A stretch of DNA of 34,833 nt from a virus. The stretch is taken from IMG/VR virus record IMGVR_UViG_3300020020_000111, positions 1 to 34,833 of that record; one strand, written 5' to 3'. Below the pieces are notes generated by a model, which searched no databases, was not told the DNA's origin, and was given only the letters and a program-made list of their open reading frames with translations. Both the position numbers and the translations under genes were made by a program. Position 1 is the first letter of the stretch; each line of letters starts with the position of its first letter. This document shows, in pieces, positions 13,928-22,205 of the stretch.

Positions 13928-14374
13928 ATGACCTGTGAAAACCAGGTAGGCGTGAAGAACATCCTCATGACCTTCCTCGACTGCGACACCGGCGCGATCT
14001 ACGGCCCGATCAGTCACAATCTCAGCAGTGAGGACCTGCCCACGTGGCGGCTCTGTCCATACAACAACGATCCGCTGCCGCACGGCTACGTCAAACGGCA
14101 GCCGTCGAACCCAGAGGTCGAGATCAAGGTGATTCGCGACCTGCGAATTCCCTTGTCCATGTACCAGGGGTGTTCAGACGTTACACTCCAGGTGGAGTAT
14201 TACAACGGGCTGGTTTACTCTGCCGCCAAGGGGACCGGGACAGGCGACACCAAGTCGGATACCCACGAAGCAGAAATGACCATCGTGTTCAAGGAGATCG
14301 ATGAGCTTCTGCCGGCGGGTACCCTGGAGACGACAACCAACACGGTCGAACCGACATTCGCGGTGGCCGCGTAG
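13928..14374 (+). CDS. tail tube protein (Mu gpM-like)
   Basis: 148 residues with ribosome binding site AAAGGAACAG before the ATG, following the sheath gene as in Mu. Beta-rich, with EVEIKVIRDLRIPLSMYQG and VTLQVEYYNGLVYSAAKGTG, ending in DTHEAEMTIVFKEIDELLP, which resembles the 'a.v.lrf.gd.iee' closing strand of tube proteins. Stacked hexamers form the inner tube through which DNA passes. Four Cys (residues 3, 19, 43, 78 approximately) are more than expected. The long structured leader precedes this gene only. Confidence 0.8.
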   Translation: MTCENQVGVKNILMTFLDCDTGAIYGPISHNLSSEDLPTWRLCPYNNDPLPHGYVKRQPSNPEVEIKVIRDLRIPLSMYQGCSDVTLQVEYYNGLVYSAAKGTGTGDTKSDTHEAEMTIVFKEIDELLPAGTLETTTNTVEPTFAVAA

Positions 14375-14407
14375 GCGCGACTGGGCGAACTGACGCTCGG
14401 GGAACTG

Positions 14408-14434
14408 GCGAGGCGGACTGACAGCCGCCTTCGC
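14408..14434 (+). terminator. hairpin after the tube gene, possible attenuator
   Basis: GCGAGGCGG (14408-14416) pairs with CCGCCTTCGC (14425-14434) with one bulged T and an 8-base loop, followed by GTCTTTAATTT. This is terminator-like but with a broken T-run. It would lower transcription of downstream genes relative to the abundant tube protein. Confidence 0.5.
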
Positions 14435-14460
14435 GTCTTTAATTTCAGAGAGAGGGCAAA

Positions 14461-15102
14461 ATGGCGGAAGCAGCATCGGTTACCAAGCTACAGGCACCTG
14501 ACAAGATTCCGATCAACCTTGTTCTGGGTGATCGGGTCGTTGACGGGGCTTCGATTCGTCCCCTGTCGTTCCAGACTTTCGCTGACATCATCTCCGAAGC
14601 GCAGGGGATGACGGCACCCAAGACGTTCGAAGGTCGCCTTAAGCGTCTTCGGATGCATCGTCAAGTCAATTACTACATGGGGGCGAACCAGGTTCAGCTT
14701 TCCATCCAGGAAATCCTTCAGCTTCCCATTCCGGATGCGCGGGCGATTTCAGTGAAGTTCGACGCGACTGACGAAGGCAAGCCGGGGAAGATCATCCGCG
14801 AAGGCGACGGCATCAATCAGGCCATCGTGTTCGAGCTGGGAACCCCCATTCCAACCGGGGCGGGTAAGCCGTCGATCAAGGAGCTGGAGTTCAGCGCCAA
14901 GACTTATGGCGATATCGAAGATGTCATGGCGGCTGAAAACTCGATCCAGCAGGCCGCCCAGCTGATCGCGACGATTGCTAAGCCGCTCGGATCGTCCTTG
15001 ACGCTACTGCCGTCATGGGCGCTGAGCGCAATCTCGGTGGCTGATGGGGTGACCATTTCCCAGGTTGTCCTGCCGCGTTTTCTCGGGTCAGCCGACGAGT
15101 GA
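14461..15102 (+). CDS. tail assembly chaperone (Mu gp41 position)
   Basis: 213 residues with ribosome binding site GAGAGAGGG. The N-terminal part has PINLVLGDRVVDGASIRPLSFQTF, which fits the 'L..p...g......l..R.p' start of gp41/gpE-type chaperones; the C-terminal part is helical (SIQQAAQLIATIAKPLG). It lies between tube and tape measure, where chaperones that coat the tape measure are coded. No Cys. An extra middle segment (ISVKFDATDEGKPGKIIREG) makes it longer than most. The stop overlaps a small -1 frame gene (GTGA at 15099). Confidence 0.7.
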   Translation: MAEAASVTKLQAPDKIPINLVLGDRVVDGASIRPLSFQTFADIISEAQGMTAPKTFEGRLKRLRMHRQVNYYMGANQVQLSIQEILQLPIPDARAISVKFDATDEGKPGKIIREGDGINQAIVFELGTPIPTGAGKPSIKELEFSAKTYGDIEDVMAAENSIQQAAQLIATIAKPLGSSLTLLPSWALSAISVADGVTISQVVLPRFLGSADE

Positions 15103-15260
15103 TCGAGCGGGCGGAGGAATATCGCTACTACTCCGCGTCGGCTGGGGACCTGAGACCGCTAGCCATTCGGCAGTTAACGCTGCGGATTGGCAATTTCGAT
15201 AAGGTGCACAGGCAGGAGGTACGTAACCGTATTCTCCTAGCGGGAGGAAAAGTCAAGTAG
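15099..15260 (+). CDS. second tail assembly chaperone-like gene, -1 frame
   Basis: 53 residues from GTG 15099 (RAEEYRYYSASAGDLRPLAIRQ, split here by the C-terminal LTLRIGNFDK). The gene overlaps the preceding stop and lies in the -1 frame relative to it, the geometry of phage chaperone pairs that make a frameshift fusion. The -1 frame is also open upstream of the GTG to at least 15072. I see no canonical X-XXY-YYZ slip site; TTTTC near 15078 is weak. It may therefore be made by reinitiation. Its end carries the tape measure RBS (GGGAGGAAAAG). Confidence 0.6.
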   Translation: MIERAEEYRYYSASAGDLRPLAIRQLTLRIGNFDKVHRQEVRNRILLAGGKVK

Positions 15261-15262
15261 CG

Positions 15263-18200
15263 ATGCCCAGCTTCACCGAAACCGCAACCCTTATCGTCAA
15301 AGACAAATCGACCGCGCAGATCAATAAGATCAACGCGGCGCTGAAGAAGCTATTTGCTACGGCCCGGTCGCTTAAGGGCATCAAGATTGATATCAAGACG
15401 CCCAATTTGAGGAAAGCTATTGCGGACGTCAATAAACTTCAAAGTGCTTTGAGGGGGGTAAAGAGCAAAACAGTTAATGTCAAAGTTACGGGTGTATCTG
15501 CCGCGCGTCGGCAAGTGCAGGCACTTGCCAATGATATAAAGAAATTGAGTGGTGCTAACGTTCGGATGAGAGCGGCTACGGCCAGGGCAGGACGGGCCGA
15601 ATCTCGACAGCGGCTCTACGGTGCAGCTTTGGCGTCCTCTAATCTGAAGAAAGCTCAGCTTGCACGGGTTAAGTTAATCCAGAAGGCTGAAAGGGAGAAC
15701 GCTACATTTACCCAGAGGGCGCAAGCTGCCGCGCAGCGTCAGCAGGCGCGTCAGCAGGCGACGGCTCAGCGTCAGCAGGCGCGTCAGGCGGCTATAATTC
15801 AGAGCCAGGCCGCGCGTCAGGCCGCCCTTCCTGCCCCACCCCGGGGTGTGCGTGTCCCTAATGTCCGCGCACCAGCAGCACAGCCGTGGGGTTATCCTGC
15901 CCCGCGTCCCACGCGTCCCCCCGCTCAGCCCTCAGCCCCAGCACAATCTTCAAGTTTCGCTCGTGGTATTGCGAGTGACATCAGTCAACATATTCGCAGC
16001 GCCATTATCAGCGGCACGGCCCAGGCGGTTAAGGAAGGCACCACGCAGGCCGATATTGGCAAGACTGGTCTTGACCTGAAAGAGTTGTCCAAGGACCGGC
16101 GCAAGCTGGTCGAATCGCAGATCACCGAACTCGGCGCAGAGCAGGCCGCGCGCCCTGGCGGCTCCATGTGGGGACGCGGGCAGATTACCCAGCAGGTCTC
16201 GGAAATGCTGGGCGTGGTTAAGGCGGGCGCGGCCACCGATGAAGCTGACTTTAAGACCCGCGCGGCCCAGGCCAAGTTTATGGCCGACCGTAACCTTGAA
16301 CTTGCTGGCTCTATGGTTAAAATGGGCGTCGCGCAGAGCCAGGCCAGCGAAGAGTCAATCAAATACGGCAAGGCGCTTGAAATTCAGGGCAAGATTTACA
16401 ACAAGACTACCGGCGTGCTTGACCCTGCTGCTGCCGCGAAGCAGTACGATTTAATCCATTCGCTCATCCCGGCCATCGGTAAGGAGATGACCGGGTCTAA
16501 TTATTTACAGCTGCAGAAGTATCTGCGTGCGGGTCGTTTTGGGTTATCCGACGAAGCGACGGCGCTGGCCATGTCTTCGTTTGAGGAAATGGGTACGAGT
16601 GCCGCTGTCGGCATTAACCAGATGATAAAGACCGTAGGTGGTACGGCAAAAAAGACAGCGCTGGCGGAACAGGCGCGGCTAGGTTTGATTGGTACTAAAG
16701 ATGTGGTTACAGGTAAGGTGGGTAAGCAAAAGGTCAAAACTATCGCTGGGGACCTTTCAGAAGCCAATGCCAAGCTGCTACGTGAAAATCCCCAGCAGTG
16801 GGTCGATACCAAGCTCATTCCGGCATTGAAGTCTGATCTGATTAAGAAGGGCGCCAAGCCAGAAGAGGCGGCGGCTAAGGTAACTGACCCAGCCTATGTC
16901 GCGACCCAGATTTCAAAGCTGTTCTCCGACCGCACCGCCGCCGACATGGCAACGTCGATGGTGCTGCGTAGTCAGGAGAACCAACAATTCCTAAAGGACT
17001 GGCGTTCGCGTACCGCGACGATGGAAAGTCAACGCGCGGCTACGTCTGACTCTGTCCTGGGTGTGACCGCCGGATTACAGAACCAGCTACAGGGTGTTTT
17101 TGGGCAAGCCATTGTTGCGGCTGCCCCGATACTGACGCCTGCGATGGGTTACCTGAGTGAAGGTCTACGCAAAGTAGCTGAGACTACAGCTGCCGCTGCG
17201 CAAGGCGACCCTGCAGCAGCAGCTAAGCTGGCGGCAGGAACGCTCACCGCCGCTGCATTGGCGCCAATGATAAAAGCAGCGGCTAGTCCAGCTATGGCGT
17301 TAATCCAGTCTGCAGCTGGACCGCTGGGCACAGCAGCAGCTTTATCCGGCGCTGCTGATCCGGCAACGCGGCCGTTATCACTTGCGGCTCTCGCCTTGCA
17401 AGGGGCAGCTGCTGACTTATCCGGTGCTGCGAAAGTTCAGCTTGCCGCAGCTGGTAAGGGTATCTTAACGCCTGACGGTCTGCCTGATGCGGGCGGAGGC
17501 AAGAAGGGGGGCTGGCGTTCGAGGGTCGGGCGTATGGCGAAGGGCGCCCTATTGGCGGGCGCCGCCGTTGGTGGAACGATTATGGTCGTTGACGCGATCA
17601 ATACGTCTGAAGAGGATCAGAGCCCAGGGAAGCTGCGACAGGCGCGCCAGGACCTTGTCAATACGAAGCAGGAAGTATCGCTTATGCAAGAGGCGATGAC
17701 TGCTGCCAAGGATCAGTCGGCCAAGGACGCGCTTTATTCTAAGCTATCAGAGTTGAACGCTAAGGAAGAAGCGTTGACCGCGACGATTGCGCGTCGCGAG
17801 GCTATTGCACGCGGGGAGAAGCCGCCGGTAGTGCAAGTGGAGCCTACCTCTCAGTTCCGTCGCCCTGTGAAGTGGATACCCGGTCTTCCAGATGAGTTGC
17901 GGTCACTGCGTGAGATCAAGGTGCCGCAGGGCGAGCAGCCAGCATTGAATTGGCCGGATGAGCCGATGCCAGCGCCATCCTGGCTGCCAGACATCAAGCA
18001 GCAGCCGGCATGGCTGCCAGAACTCAAAGCCCCGTTGTCCAGAATGGATGATGTATTTAAGCAGTTGCAAGACCAGACGCCACAGTCTCGACTGGATGAT
18101 GCTTTTCGTCAAGTAGGGGCGATGAAGCCCAGTATGTTGCCGCCCGACGTATCTGCAACAGCTGCAGCCCCTACCCCCGTTGTTGCCGCTCCCTCGGATA

Positions 18201-18463
18201 CGATGATGACGGCGGCGGCGAAGATCGAAACGTCAGCCACTACATTCAGCTCAGTCTTCGATAGCGGCCCGCAGAAACTTGCAGAGGCCGGGACCACGGC
18301 TGGAACTAATGCGGCGACTAGTTTTGGCGGCGGGGCTGCAGGTTGGGGTGCGACGATGGCGGCTGCCTTCAGGGCAGGGGTCGCCGGAATACAGATTGGT
18401 ATTGGTGCTATCCCCGGCGCAGCTGGGGCTAAGCCGACCAACACCGGGACGCAGAGTGAATAA
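15263..18463 (+). CDS. tail tape measure protein
   Basis: 1066 residues, the longest product in the window, in the tape-measure position. The first ~120 residues are basic and helical (QINKINAALKKLFATARSLK), followed by Gln/Ala/Arg repeats (QRQQARQQATAQRQQARQ, residues ~158-176), a Pro-rich linker, long helical stretches, and Ala-rich hydrophobic segments around residues 650-720 and 750-780 (ALLAGAAVGGTIMVVDAI) that could enter the host membrane. A late Trp/Pro repeat (SWLPDIKQQPAWLPELK) and DDVFKQLQ/DDAFRQVG pair follow. No Cys is visible, in contrast with the outer proteins. By the usual 1.5 angstrom per residue rule the tail would be about 160 nm. Parts of the first 600 bases are AT-richer than neighbours. 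Confidence 0.92.
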   Translation: MPSFTETATLIVKDKSTAQINKINAALKKLFATARSLKGIKIDIKTPNLRKAIADVNKLQSALRGVKSKTVNVKVTGVSAARRQVQALANDIKKLSGANVRMRAATARAGRAESRQRLYGAALASSNLKKAQLARVKLIQKAERENATFTQRAQAAAQRQQARQQATAQRQQARQAAIIQSQAARQAALPAPPRGVRVPNVRAPAAQPWGYPAPRPTRPPAQPSAPAQSSSFARGIASDISQHIRSAIISGTAQAVKEGTTQADIGKTGLDLKELSKDRRKLVESQITELGAEQAARPGGSMWGRGQITQQVSEMLGVVKAGAATDEADFKTRAAQAKFMADRNLELAGSMVKMGVAQSQASEESIKYGKALEIQGKIYNKTTGVLDPAAAAKQYDLIHSLIPAIGKEMTGSNYLQLQKYLRAGRFGLSDEATALAMSSFEEMGTSAAVGINQMIKTVGGTAKKTALAEQARLGLIGTKDVVTGKVGKQKVKTIAGDLSEANAKLLRENPQQWVDTKLIPALKSDLIKKGAKPEEAAAKVTDPAYVATQISKLFSDRTAADMATSMVLRSQENQQFLKDWRSRTATMESQRAATSDSVLGVTAGLQNQLQGVFGQAIVAAAPILTPAMGYLSEGLRKVAETTAAAAQGDPAAAAKLAAGTLTAAALAPMIKAAASPAMALIQSAAGPLGTAAALSGAADPATRPLSLAALALQGAAADLSGAAKVQLAAAGKGILTPDGLPDAGGGKKGGWRSRVGRMAKGALLAGAAVGGTIMVVDAINTSEEDQSPGKLRQARQDLVNTKQEVSLMQEAMTAAKDQSAKDALYSKLSELNAKEEALTATIARREAIARGEKPPVVQVEPTSQFRRPVKWIPGLPDELRSLREIKVPQGEQPALNWPDEPMPAPSWLPDIKQQPAWLPELKAPLSRMDDVFKQLQDQTPQSRLDDAFRQVGAMKPSMLPPDVSATAAAPTPVVAAPSDTMMTAAAKIETSATTFSSVFDSGPQKLAEAGTTAGTNAATSFGGGAAGWGATMAAAFRAGVAGIQIGIGAIPGAAGAKPTNTGTQSE
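15737..15790 (+). repeat. short tandem repeats in the tape measure gene
   Basis: CGTCAGCAGGCG occurs at 15737-15748, 15749-15760 and 15770-15781, then a shortened CGTCAGGCG at 15782-15790. They code the RQQA-type repeats. Such repeats can change tape length by slippage; this is inference. Confidence 0.7.
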
Positions 18464-19656
18464 TGTCTAGATCAGTCTGCGCAATTGACAAGGATGTTGT
18501 CCCCGCATCGTTCAAGGGGGTTATGTTCTATTGCACTGAGGCCGATGTCGAAGGCGGGCGTCGCGGCGCTGAGGGTGAGTTTCCATTTGGGGAGGATACG
18601 GCGTATGCTGACCTTGGCCGGAAAATTCGTGTTTTTCACCTCACGGCCTACTTCAGAGAAGACGATCATGTCTGGGACAGCCAGGCCCTCTTTGAAGCCT
18701 GCCAGTCTCCTGGCCCGGGGCTTCTTGTTCACCCGACGCGCGGCACACACATGGCTGCTTGTCGTTCGGTCAAGGTTAAGGACAGCCTGGAGAGTGAAGC
18801 GGGCCAAACGTCTGTTGAGCTGGAGTTCGTTGAAGCAAACATCGGATTTGGCGGTCTCGCAGGCTCGATCTTCGGAATCATCTCTACCGGCCTCTTCGCG
18901 GCGTCGCAGGCGTCCTTTCTGAGGGACTATACTCCGCCTCTGGTACCGCAGCCGTGGGTTAAGGATGTTATCGACACGGCACAGACGCTAGTCAAGGCGA
19001 CAGCGACGGTCGCGACCCATGTGGTTGCTGCTGATGCTCCGGCGAGCGAATGGCGTAAGATTAGCCGGATGAATGAAGTAGCGCAGGATGACGGCCTTGC
19101 CGCTTCGGCCATCAACGTGGATACGGCGATGGTGGATGGGTTCCGCTTGATCTCTTATCATGATCAGGACCCGAACTCCAAGTTTACCCGTTTCCGCAAG
19201 TTGTCGAACGTCGCAGCATCCTCATCGAAGCTACCAGAGGGGCCTGCGGCGGAAAGCGAGGAAGCCGCCCTCAGCCGTCACCGCATCTTAGCCGCCATCG
19301 GTATGGCAGAGGCTGCGATGGGTCGAAGGTATGTGACGATTGATGAGGCGCTGACCGCTATGGACATAGTGCTGGCGGTGCTGGACGACGAAGCCCGAGC
19401 CGCCTACGCGGAATGTGACAATGCGTTGTTCCTGGAAATCAAGAAGTACGCGGTCCAGTTTGGCAAGATGATGAATGATCTTGCCTACCGCCTGCCTGGG
19501 GTGGTGCGGGTGAATTTCTCTGGCGGGGTGCATCCTCTGGTTGCGTCCTACACGATCTACCGGGACGCCAAGCGGCACCGTGAGCTGGAAGAACGCAACA
19601 TCGTTGACGCGAATGGCCGGTTTGGACCTATCGTTACCGGCGTCTCGCCTGTATGA
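18463..19656 (+). CDS. Mu gpN-like baseplate/tail protein (DNA circularization N-terminal domain)
   Basis: 397 residues; ATG overlaps the tape measure TAA (TAATG). The first ~130 residues fit the DNA_circ_N pattern: ASFKGVMFYCTEADVEGGRR, then FPFGEDTAYADLGRKIRVF, then LFEACQSPGPGLLVHPTRG and SVELEFVEA. In Mu-like phages this is the tail/baseplate protein N, thought to sit at the tube-baseplate junction; the DNA-circularization name is historical. The middle is Ala/Val-rich, and the C-terminus carries HRILAAIGMAEAAMGRRY and HPLVASYTIY, as in family members. ATGA overlap with the next gene. Confidence 0.85.
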   Translation: MSRSVCAIDKDVVPASFKGVMFYCTEADVEGGRRGAEGEFPFGEDTAYADLGRKIRVFHLTAYFREDDHVWDSQALFEACQSPGPGLLVHPTRGTHMAACRSVKVKDSLESEAGQTSVELEFVEANIGFGGLAGSIFGIISTGLFAASQASFLRDYTPPLVPQPWVKDVIDTAQTLVKATATVATHVVAADAPASEWRKISRMNEVAQDDGLAASAINVDTAMVDGFRLISYHDQDPNSKFTRFRKLSNVAASSSKLPEGPAAESEEAALSRHRILAAIGMAEAAMGRRYVTIDEALTAMDIVLAVLDDEARAAYAECDNALFLEIKKYAVQFGKMMNDLAYRLPGVVRVNFSGGVHPLVASYTIYRDAKRHRELEERNIVDANGRFGPIVTGVSPV

Positions 19657-21011
19657 AGCCGGTTGTCATAACTATTGGTGGTTCTGAACTGACCACCTGG
19701 ACTGAGATGACCCTGGAGAGGAAGAAGGATGATCTCACGGGCAGTCTCAGCGTTACGATCTTTGCTGGAGCGGTGCCGTCGATACCGATGGTGCAGGCGG
19801 CGAAGGCAGGGGCCGAAATACTCTGTTACATTGCTGGCCAGCTGGCCTTTACTGGAACCGTGGATGCTCGAAAAGGAACTGGGTCTAAGAAGGGCAAAGA
19901 AGGCACGGCGAAGGAAAGCAGCGAATCTAAAGGCGAGGCTAAAGCCAGTGTCAGTATCGGCCCGAATGAGTACACAATCAAGCTTTCGGCGCGTGGCAAG
20001 ACGAAGCGGCTGATTGATTCGTCGCACCAGCATCCGACCACGAACATGATGCAGCCGACGACCAAGGAAGTGGTTGACAAGCTGGTTGAGCCGTGGAAAG
20101 TTCAGGTTGAGTGGAAGGCTGAGACAATCAAGCTCGACAAGCAGCGCTTCCGCGATGGCGCGCGTGTAGTGGACGAGCTTCATCGGGTTGGTCTGGAGAA
20201 TTGCTACTTCATGTATGAGACGCGCGATGGTAAGCTGCGCGTGACGGATGGAGTGGGTAGTGAATCAGGTTCAGGTGACGCGCTAATCCTTGGACAGAAT
20301 ATCCTGACCTTCTCGGCGGAACAGTCGGAAGATGAGGCGAAGTCCAAGATCAAGGTTAAGGGTCAGCGCACAAAGAAGGACAAGTGGGGTAAGAAAGCCC
20401 TGGAGAAGACTTTCAAGACTCAGAAGAACAGTTCGGTCAAGAGCAAGAACGAGCTCACTGTGCAGATGTACGGCGACGCGACCGACAAGGCCCTAGAGCG
20501 TCGCGGCCGGTTTGAGATGAATAAGCGTAACAGCAAGAGCAAGAAGATCACGATTGAAGTGTTCCACGTGCAGACACCATCAGGCCAGCCGTGGGATATT
20601 GGAAATACCCACTACGTCGAAGTCCCCCCTGAGGGGATTTTTGACATGTTCGAGTGCACAGAGTTAACTTATCACGTCAATGCTGAGAAAGAGTTGAAGA
20701 CAACCCTGACCTTATCGCCGCCGCCCTCTGGGGGCGCGGGCGGTGAAGGAGGGGGCGGAGGCGGCTTCGGGCTATCCAGCCTGACCAGTATGATGGGGAT
20801 AGGGTCCGCACGACGGAGCCAGGCCGGAGTCACAATGTCTGCGGAGGCTTATCCTGATCCCTGGGGGCCGCCGATGCTATCTGAGCTTCCTGTAATAAGT
20901 CTGGTCGAAGAAGCCGCCAAGGCGGCGACGGAGCCGAAGAAGGATGAAGAAGAGGAAGAGCAGCCGCCCCCATTAACGCTTCCCTATTGGTTTGGAGATA
21001 AAGATGAGTAA
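19653..21011 (+). CDS. baseplate hub protein (Mu gpP-like, gp27-like)
   Basis: 452 residues. Start KPVVITIGGSELTTWTEMTL, FAGAVPSIP, then NEYTIKLSARGKTKRLIDSS and RFRDGARVVDELHRVGLENC follow the Mu P/late-control D hub architecture (two beta-barrel domains). An inserted charged stretch (KGTGSKKGKEGTAKESSESK) lies near residues 70-90. After residue ~350 there is an unusual extension: Gly-rich (GGAGGEGGGGGGFG), Pro/Leu and an acidic run (DEEEEEQPPP). The hub trimer joins tube to spike. The next gene's start overlaps by 8 bases. Confidence 0.82.
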   Translation: MKPVVITIGGSELTTWTEMTLERKKDDLTGSLSVTIFAGAVPSIPMVQAAKAGAEILCYIAGQLAFTGTVDARKGTGSKKGKEGTAKESSESKGEAKASVSIGPNEYTIKLSARGKTKRLIDSSHQHPTTNMMQPTTKEVVDKLVEPWKVQVEWKAETIKLDKQRFRDGARVVDELHRVGLENCYFMYETRDGKLRVTDGVGSESGSGDALILGQNILTFSAEQSEDEAKSKIKVKGQRTKKDKWGKKALEKTFKTQKNSSVKSKNELTVQMYGDATDKALERRGRFEMNKRNSKSKKITIEVFHVQTPSGQPWDIGNTHYVEVPPEGIFDMFECTELTYHVNAEKELKTTLTLSPPPSGGAGGEGGGGGGFGLSSLTSMMGIGSARRSQAGVTMSAEAYPDPWGPPMLSELPVISLVEEAAKAATEPKKDEEEEEQPPPLTLPYWFGDKDE

Positions 21012-21615
21012 CAGCTACCTGGGTTACCGTCCACGGTCCAGTGATATTCAGGATGGCACAGAGCGCCATGTTTACAGCGAGCTGAAGTACGAAGAGGCGG
21101 GCGCGATCATCAAGGTGAAGGGCACGGATACCGAGGATGAGGAAGCGGCTGTGCTCAACATCGGCGGCGTGGGCTTCAAGCTGAAGAAGGACACCGATAG
21201 CGAGGTGTTCCTGCTGGCGTCGTCATCCGATACGCAGCTGAAGCAGGCTGTATTGACCATCCCGAAGGACAAGCAGCGGCGCTGGCCGGAGGGCGAGGGT
21301 GGTATCCAGCATCCGACTGATCCGGAAGTCTCCATGCATTTTTCCGACAAGCTCACGCACGTCACCAAGAACAAGTTCGCTGTGGGCGAGAAGGGTGAGT
21401 TTGAGGTCAAGGAGGATGCTGTCTACATCCGTGCCAAGAAGGTGATCATTGAAGGTGAGCTGGTCGTTAATAAGCAGGTCAAGACGCCCAGCGTGGTTAG
21501 CGGCAAGGAAGACCCGCCCGGCTTCGAAGGCAACAAGCAGGAGGAAAAGAAATCATCTGGCGGCGGCGGTGGCGGTACGCCAGCTGCTCAGACTGAATTC
21601 GTCGGTATTATCTGA
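21004..21615 (+). CDS. baseplate spike / Mu gp45-like protein
   Basis: 203 residues from ATG 21004, with GGAG 6 bases upstream; a TTG at 20992 is less likely. The central region (AVLTIPKDKQRRWPEGEGG, IQHPTDPEVSMHFSDKL, YIRAKKVIIEGELVVNKQV) matches the Phage_Mu_Gp45 pattern, in which a barrel is followed by a beta-helical spike. The classical 'G..s.PlpGaevvv' OB-fold part is much reduced here. The C-terminus has a poly-Gly linker (KKSSGGGGGGTPAAQ) and ends TEFVGII. It would puncture the outer membrane. No Cys. Confidence 0.75.
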   Translation: MSNSYLGYRPRSSDIQDGTERHVYSELKYEEAGAIIKVKGTDTEDEEAAVLNIGGVGFKLKKDTDSEVFLLASSSDTQLKQAVLTIPKDKQRRWPEGEGGIQHPTDPEVSMHFSDKLTHVTKNKFAVGEKGEFEVKEDAVYIRAKKVIIEGELVVNKQVKTPSVVSGKEDPPGFEGNKQEEKKSSGGGGGGTPAAQTEFVGII

Positions 21616-22199
21616 TGGCCGAAGTTGATGACTGCCTTGCCCAGAACGTCGGGCGACGCCGCATCTTCTGGTCGACCCGGCCGCATGCTTGCGGCGGCTA
21701 CGTCATGTGCGGCGTTGAATGTCAGATTCCCGGGCTGGAGTATGAGGACAAGGAAGGCCCGTACCCCGATAATAGTCTGCCAGGGCATATTAGTGGTGGC
21801 TATCGCACGATCAAGAATGAGGGCTGGCTGCACGGCCTGATTCTCAATATTCTGAATACCCGGGCGCGTACGGATAAGCGCTGCCCAACTCCGGCAGCGG
21901 TGTATGGTCACTGGTCTGAGTCGTACCGGGAGGATGGGCTGTACATCGGTTCGACACTATGGAACGCGGCTGAGAAGTCCTACATCAGGACGGCGGATGC
22001 CGTGAAGGCGATTGGCGCCGCCGTTCGGGCGGACATGGGTAAACTGATAGCTCTCGGTATAGCCGAATCTGTCGAGGTTGAGGCGACCTATCGCGGATCG
22101 AACAGTGTTGAGGTCACTGTTACTGTGACCACTGTAACGGGACGCAGTACGATCAACCTCTCAGGCAGCTTCGTCACCGAGACCTGGGTCTGGCATTAA
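21615..22199 (+). CDS. baseplate protein, Mu gp46-like (gp25/W-like)
   Basis: 194 residues; the ATG shares a base with the preceding TGA. The core GWLHGLILNILNTRARTDKR, then YGHWSESYREDGLYIGSTLW and AADAVKAIGAAVRADM-like helix (TADAVKAIGAAVRADMGKL) fits Phage_Mu_Gp46: 'l..al.isLftdrra...d......rGww.d.y...iGSrLW'. These small wedge proteins initiate baseplate and sheath assembly. The N-terminal ~60 residues carry an extra Cys-containing stretch (HACGGYVMCGVEC) not expected for the family. Confidence 0.8.
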   Translation: MAEVDDCLAQNVGRRRIFWSTRPHACGGYVMCGVECQIPGLEYEDKEGPYPDNSLPGHISGGYRTIKNEGWLHGLILNILNTRARTDKRCPTPAAVYGHWSESYREDGLYIGSTLWNAAEKSYIRTADAVKAIGAAVRADMGKLIALGIAESVEVEATYRGSNSVEVTVTVTTVTGRSTINLSGSFVTETWVWH

Positions 22200-22205
22200 G
22201 CACCC

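Noticed and set aside
18463-19656. Reading the gpN-like protein as a DNA-circularising enzyme
   Set aside because: The domain name is historical; position and architecture fit a structural tail/baseplate protein, and no catalytic motif is visible.
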